Assembly: GCA_965217615.1 (NCBI GenBank)
Contig: CBDCIT010000040.1
Coordinates: 1 to 64,000 of the forward strand
DNA length: 64,000 bases
Direction: 5' to 3'
DNA from: CAVOAK01 sp965217615
GTDB lineage: Bacteria > Pseudomonadota > Alphaproteobacteria > UBA8366 > CAVOAK01
Positions 56,039 to 64,000 of the stretch are shown here, in pieces. The translations under genes were made by a program, and so were the position numbers. Under the pieces are notes generated by a model. It made no database searches. It was not told where the DNA came from and saw only the letters and a program-made list of their open reading frames with translations. Within the stretch, counting starts at the first letter, position 1. Each line of letters begins with the position of its first letter.

Positions 56039-56981
56039 GAGCCGATCCAAGAACTTGCGATTCATCGACAAGGGGTTGGCGGTGTCAAACGCCTGAGCAT
56101 GATGCGGATCATGGCGAGACGGACGAAGGCGACAACGGTTCTGGCATATCGCTCGAAGTCGCGGGCGAGGCGCCGGTTGCGGCTGATCCAGGCGAACGTT
56201 CGCTCCACGATCCAGCGTTTCGGCAGGGCCACGAAGCGGTGCGCGTCGGTGCGCTTAACGATTTCCAGCTTCCAGCAGCCGGTCGTGGCGACGGTCGCCG
56301 CCATCCTCGGCCCCTGGTAGCCGCCGTCGGCGAAGATGGTCTCGATGAAGGGGAACGAACGGCGCGCGGTTCGAAGCAGCTCGCGGGCGCCGTCGCGATC
56401 CTGCACGTCGGCGGGATGGACGATGACGCTCAACAACAGGCCGAGTGTATCGACGAGGATGTGGCGCTTGCGCCCCGTGACCTTCTTGCCCGCATCGAAG
56501 CCCTGCGGGTCGAGCGAAGCCCCCCTTTTTGCGCTCCCTTGGCGCTCTGGCTGTCGATCACCGCCGCCGATGGGCTCGCCTCGCGCCCTTCCCGGTCGCG
56601 TACCGCCACATAGAGCGCGTGGTGGATGCGCTCGAGCGTGCCGTCCCAGTCCCACAGCATGAAGTAGTGATGTGCCGTCGACTTCGGCAGCAGGTCCTTG
56701 GGCAGCGCCGACCACTGGCAGCCCGTCCAAAGAACATAGAAGATCCCGTTGAGCACCTCGCGGACGTTCACGTCGCGCGGCCGACCGCCGCGCCGGCGGG
56801 ATCATTGGCTCGATCAGCGCCCACTCCGCATCCGTCAGATCGCTCGGGTAACGCAAGCCGCGCCGTGCGGCGGCTTGCCGGTGTTCAGGCGTCCACATCG
56901 CGCACCCCTCCAGAATGTTTCGGGTGCCCGACAATGAATCACAAACGACTCATCCGATTCAACAACTTCCTGGATCGGCTC
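56039..56981 (-). mobile_element. Small IS5-family element (943 bp)
   Basis: Inverted ends GAGCCGATCCAAGAACTT and GAGCCGATCCAGGAAGTT (read inward, two mismatches) and a 3-bp direct repeat TTA (56036-56038 and 56982-56984), as in the IS1031/IS427-like part of IS5. It splits the membrane cyclase gene. Confidence 0.9.
56062..56898 (-). pseudogene. IS5-family transposase with two compensating frameshifts
   Basis: The start reads MWTPEHRQAAARRGLRYPSD, then LTDAEWALIEPMIPPARR in one frame. The middle (VREVLNGIFYVLWTGCQWSA, YFMLWDWDGTLERIHHALY, VIDSQSAKGAQKGG) is in a second frame. The end returns to the first frame (GKKVTGRKRHILVDTLGLLL, FADGGYQGPRM, RWIVERTFAWISRNRRL). Shifts lie near 56795 and near 56515-56530, the latter at a run of C and T. 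Some IS5 relatives use one programmed frameshift; two suggest decay. Confidence 0.75.
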
Positions 56982-57555
56982 TTACCCTTGCGGCGCAGCA
57001 CGCCGATCAGCTGGTGGTCGGTATCGACGAACGAAAACACTTCGATCTGGGGCGCCGCGGCCATCGCGCCAAGCAGGTAGTCCTTGAAGCGTTCCCTATC
57101 ATCGACGTCGATCGTGCCTGATTCGACCAAACCAGCGATGAAGTTCGCCTGATCGCTGGCCGGCATCAGATGCTGCTCGATGCGCGTGACCGCGGAATCG
57201 ATGGTCAGGCTTGCCTTGTCGCTAAGAAGGCTCAACGTATTTCGCTGCGCGCTCCACAAACCGATGAACAGCACGACCGCGACGGAGATTAGAACCAATA
57301 GGCCGAGACTCACCGCCAATGTGACGGTGAGTGAGATGCCGCGGCGTTCAAGTACCGCTACATCTGCGGCAACTTCCGACATGTCATTGGCGGCACTCGG
57401 GGATGTGGCGGGGGCCTCGCTCATGGCCAGCGATGATAATGGCGGCGACGGACTCTGCCAATCCGCTATCGCCGCTTGTATATATGTGCGGACCGCATGA
57501 CCTGCACGCCACCGTGCCGGCGACAAAGTGGACATGCACAAATCAGGCATCGGAG

Positions 57556-58836
57556 ATGTCAGAGACGGATCAGATCGTTGCTTGGTGCCAAGGTCCGGGG
57601 CGTCACGTCCACGGCATTGGACCACTTATCGGCGGCTTTGCTGAGCAGCTCGTATCGGCAGGTGTGCCGGTAACCCGCATGACCATGTCGTGGCAGACAC
57701 TGCATCCGCAAGCGCTGGTTGCCGCCTATTATTTGGATGCAGACCAAGGCAGTCGTGAGGTCACGGTGCCGTATGGCGCGGACCTGACGTCGGCTTACCT
57801 CAAGAGTCCCATACGGCTCATCTTCGAGGGGGCCGAAGAGGTCCGCCGGACGCTGTCGGGACCATCGGCAAAGGTCGATTTTCCCATCCTCGACGAGCTC
57901 AAGGAGCGGGGAATCGTCGAGTATCTGGCGCTTCCCGTGACATTTAGCGATGACGTGACCCACGCCGTGACCTTCGCAACGACGGCAACGGCTGGGTTCT
58001 CCGAAGATCATGTATCGCTGGTCCGCAACGCCCTGATCGTTTTCGGTCCGATTGCGGAAGTGCAGGCTGTGCGTCAGATCGCCCGAACGATCCTTGAGAC
58101 GTATCTCGGACAAGCCTCCGGGCCGAAGGTGCTGGAGTGGTCCATAACGCGCGGCGACCTCGAAACCATTGATGCGGCGCTGTGGTACTGCGACTTGCGG
58201 GATTTTACGGGACTCTCGCAGACGCTGTCCTCGACCGAGATCATCAGCCTGCTTAACGACTATTTTGGTGTCGCGGAATCCGCGATTGAGACGCATGGCG
58301 GTGAGATTCTCAAGTTCATCGGCGACGCGGTCCTGGCGATTTTCCCTCTTGGCAGTGAGAAAAGCACGGCGGAGGTGTTGCGGAACGCCTCGGCGGCGGC
58401 CTGTGAGGCCCTCGCGTCGAGGTCGGAGATCGCCGCCGATAAGCCGGACTTGGATGTCGACTTCGGTGTTGCCCTTCATGTCGGGCGTGTTGCCAATGGA
58501 AATGTCGGTGCGCCCAACCGGCTCGATTTCACGGTCATCGGCCCAGCCGTCAATCTTGTCGGCCGGATTGCAGGTCTATGCGGTGAACTCATGGTGCCCT
58601 ACGTCGCTTCCGACGCGTTCGTTACCGCGAGCGAGGAATCATTCCGGCCGCTGGGTACATTTTCGCTGAAGGGCATTGCCAAACCGGAGGCGATTTTTAC
58701 CTTGTCGCAGGATCTATGGGAGTCTCTCGTGAAGATATTGAGTAATTGTCGTTCGCAACGTTGCGCGTGGCGACGTAGTATTGCGTCTGGTCATCACGTT
58801 GTACCGGTCATCGCTACCGGCAAAAGAGGGACGTAG
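57556..58836 (+). CDS. Soluble class III adenylate/guanylate cyclase
   Basis: 426 residues from the ATG at 57556; the open frame further upstream lies antisense to the membrane cyclase and is not coding. The N-terminal ~210 residues have no membrane helix and are not recognised (SWQTLHPQALVAAYYLDADQ). The catalytic domain shows YCDLRDFTGLSQTLSSTEII with two metal-binding Asp residues, HGGEILKFIGDAVLAIFPLG, and GNVGAPNRLDFTVIGPAVNL. The start is 131 bases from that of the membrane cyclase, on the opposite strand. Only four bases separate its stop from the next Rieske gene. Nucleotide specificity (cAMP or cGMP) cannot be stated. Confidence 0.88.
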   Translation: MSETDQIVAWCQGPGRHVHGIGPLIGGFAEQLVSAGVPVTRMTMSWQTLHPQALVAAYYLDADQGSREVTVPYGADLTSAYLKSPIRLIFEGAEEVRRTLSGPSAKVDFPILDELKERGIVEYLALPVTFSDDVTHAVTFATTATAGFSEDHVSLVRNALIVFGPIAEVQAVRQIARTILETYLGQASGPKVLEWSITRGDLETIDAALWYCDLRDFTGLSQTLSSTEIISLLNDYFGVAESAIETHGGEILKFIGDAVLAIFPLGSEKSTAEVLRNASAAACEALASRSEIAADKPDLDVDFGVALHVGRVANGNVGAPNRLDFTVIGPAVNLVGRIAGLCGELMVPYVASDAFVTASEESFRPLGTFSLKGIAKPEAIFTLSQDLWESLVKILSNCRSQRCAWRRSIASGHHVVPVIATGKRGT

Positions 58837-58840
58837 GAAT

Positions 58841-60010
58841 ATGCATGGGTCCAGCGACTTGAGTACCATTCGCGCAGGCTTAGCCGACCTCAACAATGCC
58901 GCCGCCGGCCAACCGCGGACCCTGCCACCCGCTTGCTATACCTCCGAGGCGTTTCTTGAACTCGAGCGGGAGGAGATCTTCCGTAAAGAGTGGGTCTGCC
59001 TCGGGCGGGTCGAAGAGGTTCCCAATCCCGGGGATTACCTCACGACCGAGCTGATCGACGAGCCGCTGATCGTCGTGCGCGGCCAGGACAAGAAGGTGCG
59101 CGTGCTCTCAAACGTCTGCCGCCACCGCTCCTCGGTGATCCTCGAGGGCACGGGCAATGCCAAGAATTTCGTTTGTCCGTACCATGCCTGGACCTATGCC
59201 AACGACGGCCAGCTCCTGCGCGCGCCCTACATGGACAAGGTCAAAGGGTTCCAGGTCAAGAACTGCCGACTTCCCGAGTTTGCAACCGAGGTCTGGCATG
59301 GCTTTGTCTATGTGAACCTGGACGGCAAGGCGAAGCCGCTGGCGCCGCGCCTCAAGGCGCTCGAGCCCTACATCGAGAACTACCACATGGCCGACATGAT
59401 CAATCAGTTCCGCGAGGAGCAGGTTTGGGACACCAATTGGAAATGCCTCGTCGAGAACTTCATGGAAGGCTATCACCTGAGCTCTGTGCACCAAAATACG
59501 CTGCACGACATCACGCCAACCCGGCTTTGCAAGAAATTTCCGGGTGGCGACGGCTTCACTGGCTACAAATCCCACTTTCCAGGAAAGTGGCCGCCGCGCG
59601 AGCCCCACCATCCCGACCTGACGGACAAGGAGCAACGCTACACCATGATGTTCTGCGTTTACCCCTCGCACGTGGTCGCATTGTCGCCCGAAATCGTCAA
59701 CTTTATGAGTATGTGGCCGCGCGCGGCAGAGGAGGTGCATGCGATATGGGGACTGGCGACTTTCGATTCCAAGCCGACCCGCAAAAACGTGCGTTATCTA
59801 CACGACTGGATCGGGGACGTCATGGCCGAGGACAAGGAAAGACTTCAGAGTATTCGGAGGGGAATGAAGTCACACACTGCCGCTGCAAGTCTGTTGGCGC
59901 CACCCGACTTCGAAGGCACGATTTGGGACATCAATCGTTATCTGGCTGGAAGGCTCGCCCCTAACAGCCCGTTGATTAAGTCGGCGCCGTCTGATTCTCT
60001 GGTTCCCTGA
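58841..60010 (+). CDS. Rieske oxygenase alpha subunit, paralogue 2, C-terminus altered by an IS
   Basis: 389 residues as read from the ATG at 58841 (GGGACGTAGG upstream). Rieske ligands Cys93/His95 and Cys112/His115 and iron-site histidines in NFMEGYHLSSVHQ are intact. The last 15 residues (from NSPLIKSAPSDS) come from IS1182-like copy C. Removing it gives LAPKTVRKPRLRRAS and a 386-residue protein whose end LRRAS matches paralogues 3 and 4. Position suggests co-transcription with the soluble cyclase. Probably still folds, since the change is at the extreme end. Confidence 0.9.
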   Translation: MHGSSDLSTIRAGLADLNNAAAGQPRTLPPACYTSEAFLELEREEIFRKEWVCLGRVEEVPNPGDYLTTELIDEPLIVVRGQDKKVRVLSNVCRHRSSVILEGTGNAKNFVCPYHAWTYANDGQLLRAPYMDKVKGFQVKNCRLPEFATEVWHGFVYVNLDGKAKPLAPRLKALEPYIENYHMADMINQFREEQVWDTNWKCLVENFMEGYHLSSVHQNTLHDITPTRLCKKFPGGDGFTGYKSHFPGKWPPREPHHPDLTDKEQRYTMMFCVYPSHVVALSPEIVNFMSMWPRAAEEVHAIWGLATFDSKPTRKNVRYLHDWIGDVMAEDKERLQSIRRGMKSHTAAASLLAPPDFEGTIWDINRYLAGRLAPNSPLIKSAPSDSLVP

Positions 60011-61408
60011 TTTGCAGGGGGGTTTGCCGATGGCGATGGGACGGCAGAAGGCTGGTCAGGGGGATCTGATGGTGAGCTGGTCGGAGATGCCGCGCTCTCC
60101 GGGTCATGTGTTTTATGACCGCCTGCAGTCGGTGCTGATCGAGGGCGGCTTTGACGCCTTTGCCGAGGCGAGCTGCCGGCCTTATTACGCGGCCCGGATG
60201 GGCGCGCCCTCGGTGCCGCCCGGGCGCTATTTCCGGATGCACCTGGTGGGCTACTTCGAGGGCATCGACAGCGAGCGCGGTCTGGAGTGGCGCTGCTCGG
60301 ACTCGCTTTCGCTGCGGGCGTTCCTGCGACTGGGGAGCCGTGATCGGGTACCGGACCATTCCTGGCTGTCACGGAGCCGCACGCGCCTGCCCCATGAAGT
60401 CCACGCGGCGGTCTTCGACTGGGTTCTGGTGCTGATCGCCGAGGCGGGGCTGATCAAGGGCGAGCGCATCGGCGTCGATGCCTCGACCATGGAGGCCAAC
60501 GCGGCGCTGCGGAACATCGTGCGGCGCGCCAACGGCGAAGGCTACCGGGAGATGCTGGAGCGCCTGGCCCGGGAAAGCGGCGTCGAGACACCCACGGCCG
60601 AGGATCTGGCGCGTCTGGAGCGGAAGCGCAAGGGCAAGAAGCTTTCCAACACGGATTGGGTTTCGAAGAGCGACCCCGAGGCCAAGATCGCCAAGATGAA
60701 GGACGGCACGACGCATCTGGCCTACAAGCCCGAGCACGCGGTGGATCTGGACACCGGCGCGGTGGTGGCGGCCGAGCTGCACCCGGCCGATGAGGGCGAC
60801 ACCACGACGCTTTCCAAGACCCTGGCGAAGGCCGAGGCAAACCTCGGGGCGGTGGATGCGGCACCGACGTCGGAGGACCCGGCCGAATGCGTCGCCGACA
60901 AAGGTTATCACTCACGGGCGGTCTTGAGGGCTCTGGACGACAGTCCCTGGAAGACCCGGATCGCGGCGCCCAAGCAGACCGGCTTTTCGCGCTGGCACGG
61001 TGATGAGGCGGCGCGGCGCGCGGTCACCAACAACCGTGCGCGGCTCAAGTCCGGGGTCGCCCGCGAGGCCTTCAAGCTGCGCGCCGAGATCGTCGAGCGC
61101 TGCTTTGCCCACAACCTCGATCGTGGCGGCATGCGACGAACCTGGCTGCGCGGGCGAGAGAATGTGCACAAGCGATACCTGCTCCACGTCGCCGGCCACA
61201 ATCTATCGTTACTGATGCGCCAGCTCATCGGCGCCGGCACCCTGCGGGAGGCCGTGGCGGGCGGATATGGCGGTATTTTCGTTCTGCTCACGCCCACCGG
61301 GACCATGCTGGTGGCACGGGGGGTTTCGCAAAGCGGCCAGACGGCTTTCGCCGCCGCATTCCTCATCTGGGAGTGAGAGCCGGAAAAAGCCACTTAATCA
61401 ACGGGCTG
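59965..61408 (+). mobile_element. IS1182-like insertion sequence, copy C
   Basis: 1444 bp, ends CAGCCCGTTGATTAAGT, flanked by the 4-bp direct repeat CTAA (59961-59964 and 61409-61412). Inserted 15 codons before the end of Rieske paralogue 2. Confidence 0.95.
60030..61376 (+). CDS. IS1182-like transposase
   Basis: 448 residues, intact, differing from copy B at few residues (APTSEDP for APTAEDP, GTLREAV for GTPREAV). Same DDE residues as copy B. Confidence 0.92.
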   Translation: MAMGRQKAGQGDLMVSWSEMPRSPGHVFYDRLQSVLIEGGFDAFAEASCRPYYAARMGAPSVPPGRYFRMHLVGYFEGIDSERGLEWRCSDSLSLRAFLRLGSRDRVPDHSWLSRSRTRLPHEVHAAVFDWVLVLIAEAGLIKGERIGVDASTMEANAALRNIVRRANGEGYREMLERLARESGVETPTAEDLARLERKRKGKKLSNTDWVSKSDPEAKIAKMKDGTTHLAYKPEHAVDLDTGAVVAAELHPADEGDTTTLSKTLAKAEANLGAVDAAPTSEDPAECVADKGYHSRAVLRALDDSPWKTRIAAPKQTGFSRWHGDEAARRAVTNNRARLKSGVAREAFKLRAEIVERCFAHNLDRGGMRRTWLRGRENVHKRYLLHVAGHNLSLLMRQLIGAGTLREAVAGGYGGIFVLLTPTGTMLVARGVSQSGQTAFAAAFLIWE

Positions 61409-61518
61409 CTAAGACGGTTCGCAAACCGCGCTTGCGGCGTGCGTCGTGATGTCCCAATGGTTATCTGGATTCGAGGCCTAGTTGCCTACGCTAAGCTGAC
61501 CAGACTGGTGGATTAGAA

Positions 61519-62692
61519 ATGGGAGCTGCATCGGCTGAATTGAAAAGAGCGCTGGCGAGCATCAAGGATTTGGGTCCCGATCAGGCCAGATCGTTGCCGC
61601 CTGAGTTTTATGCCTCCGAGGAATTTCTCGAACTCGAGAAGGAGGAGATATTCCGCAAGGAATGGGTCTGCCTCGGCCGCGTCGCTGAAATTCCCAAACG
61701 AGGCGACTATTTCGCGACACAGCTTCTTGATGAACCGCTGATCGTCGTCCGCGGCCAGGACGATTAAGGTGCGCGTGCTGTCAAACGCCTGCCGCCACCG
61801 CTCCTCGGTGATCCTCGAAGGCGCGGGCAACGCCAAGAATTTCGTCTGTCCCTATCACGCCTGGACCTATGCCAACGACGGTCAACTCCTGCGCGCGCCT
61901 TACATGAACAAGGTCAAAGGGTTCGACGTCAAGGATTGCCGATTGCCGGAGTTCGCGACCGAAGTCTGGCACGGTTTCCTCTATGTGAACCTGGACGGCA
62001 AGGCCAAGCCGCTCGCGCCCCGCCTCAAGGGTCTCGAGCCGTACCTAGCGAACCGACACCCTGAAGACATGGTGGTTAACGTCGTGCTGGACGAAGTGTG
62101 GCCGACCAACTGGAAGTGCCTCGCCGAGAACTACATGGAGGGCTATCACCTGAGCTCCGTGCACCACGCACCACGCACCACGCACCACAAAACTCTGCAC
62201 GATATCACGCCGACCCGGCTCTGCGAGAAGATCCCACCGGGAGAGGGATATACAGGCTGCAAGTCGCACTACCCCCGCAGGTCACCACAGCGGAAGCCCC
62301 ACCATCCCGAACTGACCGCCGAGGAAAAGCGATACAGCATGTATTTCTGGGTGTTCCCCTCGCATGTTGTTGGTGTCATGCCGAACGGTTCTGCCTCGCT
62401 GTGCTTGCAGCCGCGCGGTGTCGGCGAAGTGGCCAATCGCTGCACCTTGTCGTCGTACGAAGCGGATCCTGCACTGTCGCCGAAGTTAAGGGTGGAAGGC
62501 CGAAACAGGATTATGGACGAAGACCGTGAGCAGGTCGCTCGGGTTCGCCGTGGACTGATGTCGCGCTATGTAGAACCCAACCGCCTGGGACCGCCGGATC
62601 TCGAAGGCACTGTTTGGGACATGTTCCAGTATATGGCCCGAATGCTGACGCCCGAGAAAGCACACGGAACCCAGCTCAGACGCGCGTCATGA
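61519..62692 (+). pseudogene. Rieske oxygenase alpha subunit, paralogue 3, frameshifted
   Basis: An extra T in the TT at 61764-61765 stops the frame after GQDD; without it the gene encodes 390 residues. The N-terminal part (MGAASAELKRALASIKDLGP) and the rest (VLSNACRHRSSVILEG, FVCPYHAWTY, NYMEGYHLSSVHH) are both well preserved. It also has seven extra residues after the iron-site histidines, encoded by a heptamer repeat at 62161. Internal starts would miss the N-terminal region but keep the Rieske cluster. Either a recent pseudogene or a sequencing error. Confidence 0.87.
62161..62188 (+). repeat. Four tandem copies of GCACCAC
   Basis: A 7-bp unit repeated four times directly after the codons for the iron-binding histidines of Rieske paralogue 3. 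Three extra units add 21 bases, or seven residues, relative to its paralogues. Gain or loss of a single unit would shift the frame. Confidence 0.95.
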
Positions 62693-62764
62693 CATTTGAG
62701 ACATTTTAGCCGGACGTTAGCCATGATATCTTGCGTTGACCGACCAGGGTGAGGAGAGAAGAAG

Positions 62765-63919
62765 ATGAACACCGCATCGGCTGAGATACAAGAGGCACTA
62801 GCTGAGATCAGGGGTGTGGGTATTGGCCAGGCAAGAACGCTGCCTACCGAATTCTATACCTCTGAGGAATTTCTCGAGGTCGAGCGGGAGGAGATCTTCC
62901 GTAAAGAGTGGGTCTGCCTCGGGCGGGTCGAAGAGGTTCCCAATCCCGGGGACTACTTCACGACCGAGCTGATCGACGAGCCGCTGATCGTCGTGCGCGG
63001 CCAGGACAAGAAGGTGCGCGTGCTCTCAAACGTCTGCCGCCACCGCTCCTCGGTGATCCTTGAAGGCACGGGCAATGCCAAGAATTTCGTTTGTCCGTAC
63101 CATGCCTGGACCTATGCCAACGACGGCCAGCTCCTGCGCGCGCCCTACATGGACAAGGTCAAAGGGTTCCAGGTCAAGAACTGCCGACTTCCCGAGTTTG
63201 CAACCGAGGTCTGGCATGGCTTCGTCTACGTGAACCTCGACGGCAAGGCGAAGCCGCTGGCCCCCCGGCTAAAGGGACTCGAGCCCTACGTGCGGAACTA
63301 CCACGCCGAGCAGATGGTCCGTCAGTTCGTCTATGAGGATGTGTGGAACACGAACTGGAAGTGCCTGACGGAGAATTTCATGGAGGGCTACCACCTGAGC
63401 GTGACGCACATAAATTCGCTGCACAAGATCACGCCGACGCGGCTCTGCGAGAAGATCCCGGGCGGAGAGGGCTACACTGGCTACAAGTCCCATTACGATC
63501 CCAAGTTCCCACAACGCAAGCCCTATCATGCGGACGTGACCGACGCGGAGAAGCGCTACTCGATGATGTATTGCATTTATCCCTCGCACGTCGTCGGCCT
63601 GACACCAAACGGCGTCATTTATATGTGCCTCCGTCCGCGCGCGGCGGATCAAGTGGTGACACGCTGGGGCTATGCGTCCTTCGATCCGAAGCCGTCGCGC
63701 AAGGCGGTCAAGGTGTCGTTGGATCTCTATCACGCGATTAATCGGGAAGACCGGGAGAAGCTGGAAAGTTTGCAGCGGGGACTGCAGTCGCGATTTGCGA
63801 CGCAGAGTCCGCTTGGGCCGCCTGATCTCGAAGGGCCGGTCTGGGATATTTACCAGTATTTGGCGGAAAAGTTGACGCCTGAGAGCACGCAAAGACCCCG
63901 ACTGCGCCGCGCCTCCTGA
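62765..63919 (+). CDS. Rieske oxygenase alpha subunit, paralogue 4
   Basis: 384 residues, intact, with GAGGAGAGAAG before the ATG. Rieske ligands Cys91/His93 and Cys110/His113; iron-site His210 and His215 in NFMEGYHLSVTHIN; late Asp in EGPVWDIYQYL. The first Rieske-domain half is almost identical in DNA to paralogue 2 while the catalytic half has diverged. It starts 72 bases after paralogue 3 on the same strand. Substrate unknown; a reductase partner must be encoded elsewhere. Confidence 0.93.
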   Translation: MNTASAEIQEALAEIRGVGIGQARTLPTEFYTSEEFLEVEREEIFRKEWVCLGRVEEVPNPGDYFTTELIDEPLIVVRGQDKKVRVLSNVCRHRSSVILEGTGNAKNFVCPYHAWTYANDGQLLRAPYMDKVKGFQVKNCRLPEFATEVWHGFVYVNLDGKAKPLAPRLKGLEPYVRNYHAEQMVRQFVYEDVWNTNWKCLTENFMEGYHLSVTHINSLHKITPTRLCEKIPGGEGYTGYKSHYDPKFPQRKPYHADVTDAEKRYSMMYCIYPSHVVGLTPNGVIYMCLRPRAADQVVTRWGYASFDPKPSRKAVKVSLDLYHAINREDREKLESLQRGLQSRFATQSPLGPPDLEGPVWDIYQYLAEKLTPESTQRPRLRRAS

Positions 63920-64000
63920 TATTCAGACCACTTGCGCGCTCGCAGCCGTCCTGGCGCTTGGACTTAGGGCGGAGCTGACCGACTGCTGTTGTCGCCCAAA

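Larger units (their letters stand above)
54607..57424 (-). pseudogene. Membrane class III adenylate/guanylate cyclase, split by an IS5-family element
   Basis: Excising 56039-56981 and one TTA gives a 623-residue protein in frame, from MSEAPATSPSAANDMSEV. An N-terminal membrane helix (TLAVSLGLLVLISVAVVLFI) is followed by a ~260-residue periplasmic sensor part, a second helix (VGLIAVVLACIAAVILARLI), a HAMP-like segment, and the cyclase domain: VIFTDIEGFTPLAEGKRADE (metal-binding Asp), FIGDAVMAFWGAP and NIGAPGRMNYTAVGDTVNVS. It would make a cyclic nucleotide in response to an external signal. As it stands the sensor is detached from the catalytic part, though a shortened product from 55863 could still hold the cyclase domain. 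Confidence 0.88.

Noticed and set aside
1..64000. CRISPR arrays, rRNA and tRNA genes
   Set aside because: No regularly spaced direct repeats or conserved RNA gene sequences were seen on reading through.

Overview
The window looks like the chromosome of an alphaproteobacterium, probably Rhodospirillales-like. This is inferred from the suf operon with its Rrf2-type regulator, the ECF sigma/anti-sigma/Metal_resist trio, high-GC codon use and the family mix; no rRNA or other taxonomic marker is present. It carries a heavy and recent load of mobile DNA, so many genes are interrupted, frameshifted or fused to insertion-sequence (IS) ends. An obligate or symbiotic lifestyle is possible but not shown.

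Layout. 1-5.8 kb: minus-strand suf operon (regulator, sufB, sufC, sufD, sufS running off the edge) and a znuA gene behind a perfect Zur-box palindrome. 6.0-7.4 kb: IS256-family copy 1. 7.5-9.0 kb: ECF sigma factor, membrane anti-sigma-like protein and periplasmic Metal_resist protein. 9.2-12.5 kb: oligopeptidase B-like peptidase whose last codons are replaced by an IS5-family insertion. 12.6-22.3 kb: small-molecule metabolism genes (PhyH-like dioxygenase, frameshifted MFS transporter, TfoX-N protein, small HNH protein, amidohydrolase, VOC protein, EamA exporter, flavin reductase, RidA-like protein, polysaccharide deacetylase/allantoinase-like protein, SDR, hypothetical). 22.9-25.6 kb: a split GAF-like gene with IS256 copy 2, a hypothetical gene and a frameshifted response regulator.

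26.45-35.56 kb is a nested transposon stack. IS1182-like copy A is interrupted by a 7.66-kb IS66-family element. That element carries a transposase gene and a coupled DruA/DUF4338 gene, and is itself interrupted by IS1182-like copy B and by a group II intron whose reverse transcriptase is a chimera with two YADDF motifs. The outer IS joins a half amino-acid permease to a half Lrp/AsnC regulator without a target duplication, so intervening DNA was probably lost.

36-64 kb: IS256 copy 3, then a catabolic/transport region: two divergent M19 dipeptidase-like paralogues, a MATE exporter, a two-subunit CoA-transferase, a fused tandem ABC exporter, a PotBCD-like ABC importer without an ATPase gene, a TauD/TfdA dioxygenase, four Rieske oxygenase alpha-subunit paralogues, a homogentisate dioxygenase-like protein and two class III cyclases. 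This region is broken up by an ISNCY/IS1202-like element, a small IS5-family element and IS1182-like copy C. A plausible joint role is uptake and oxidative breakdown of an amino-acid-derived or N-methylated/aromatic substrate, but the substrate cannot be read from sequence.

For most insertions, removing the element plus one target duplication restores the host frame exactly, which supports the boundaries given.
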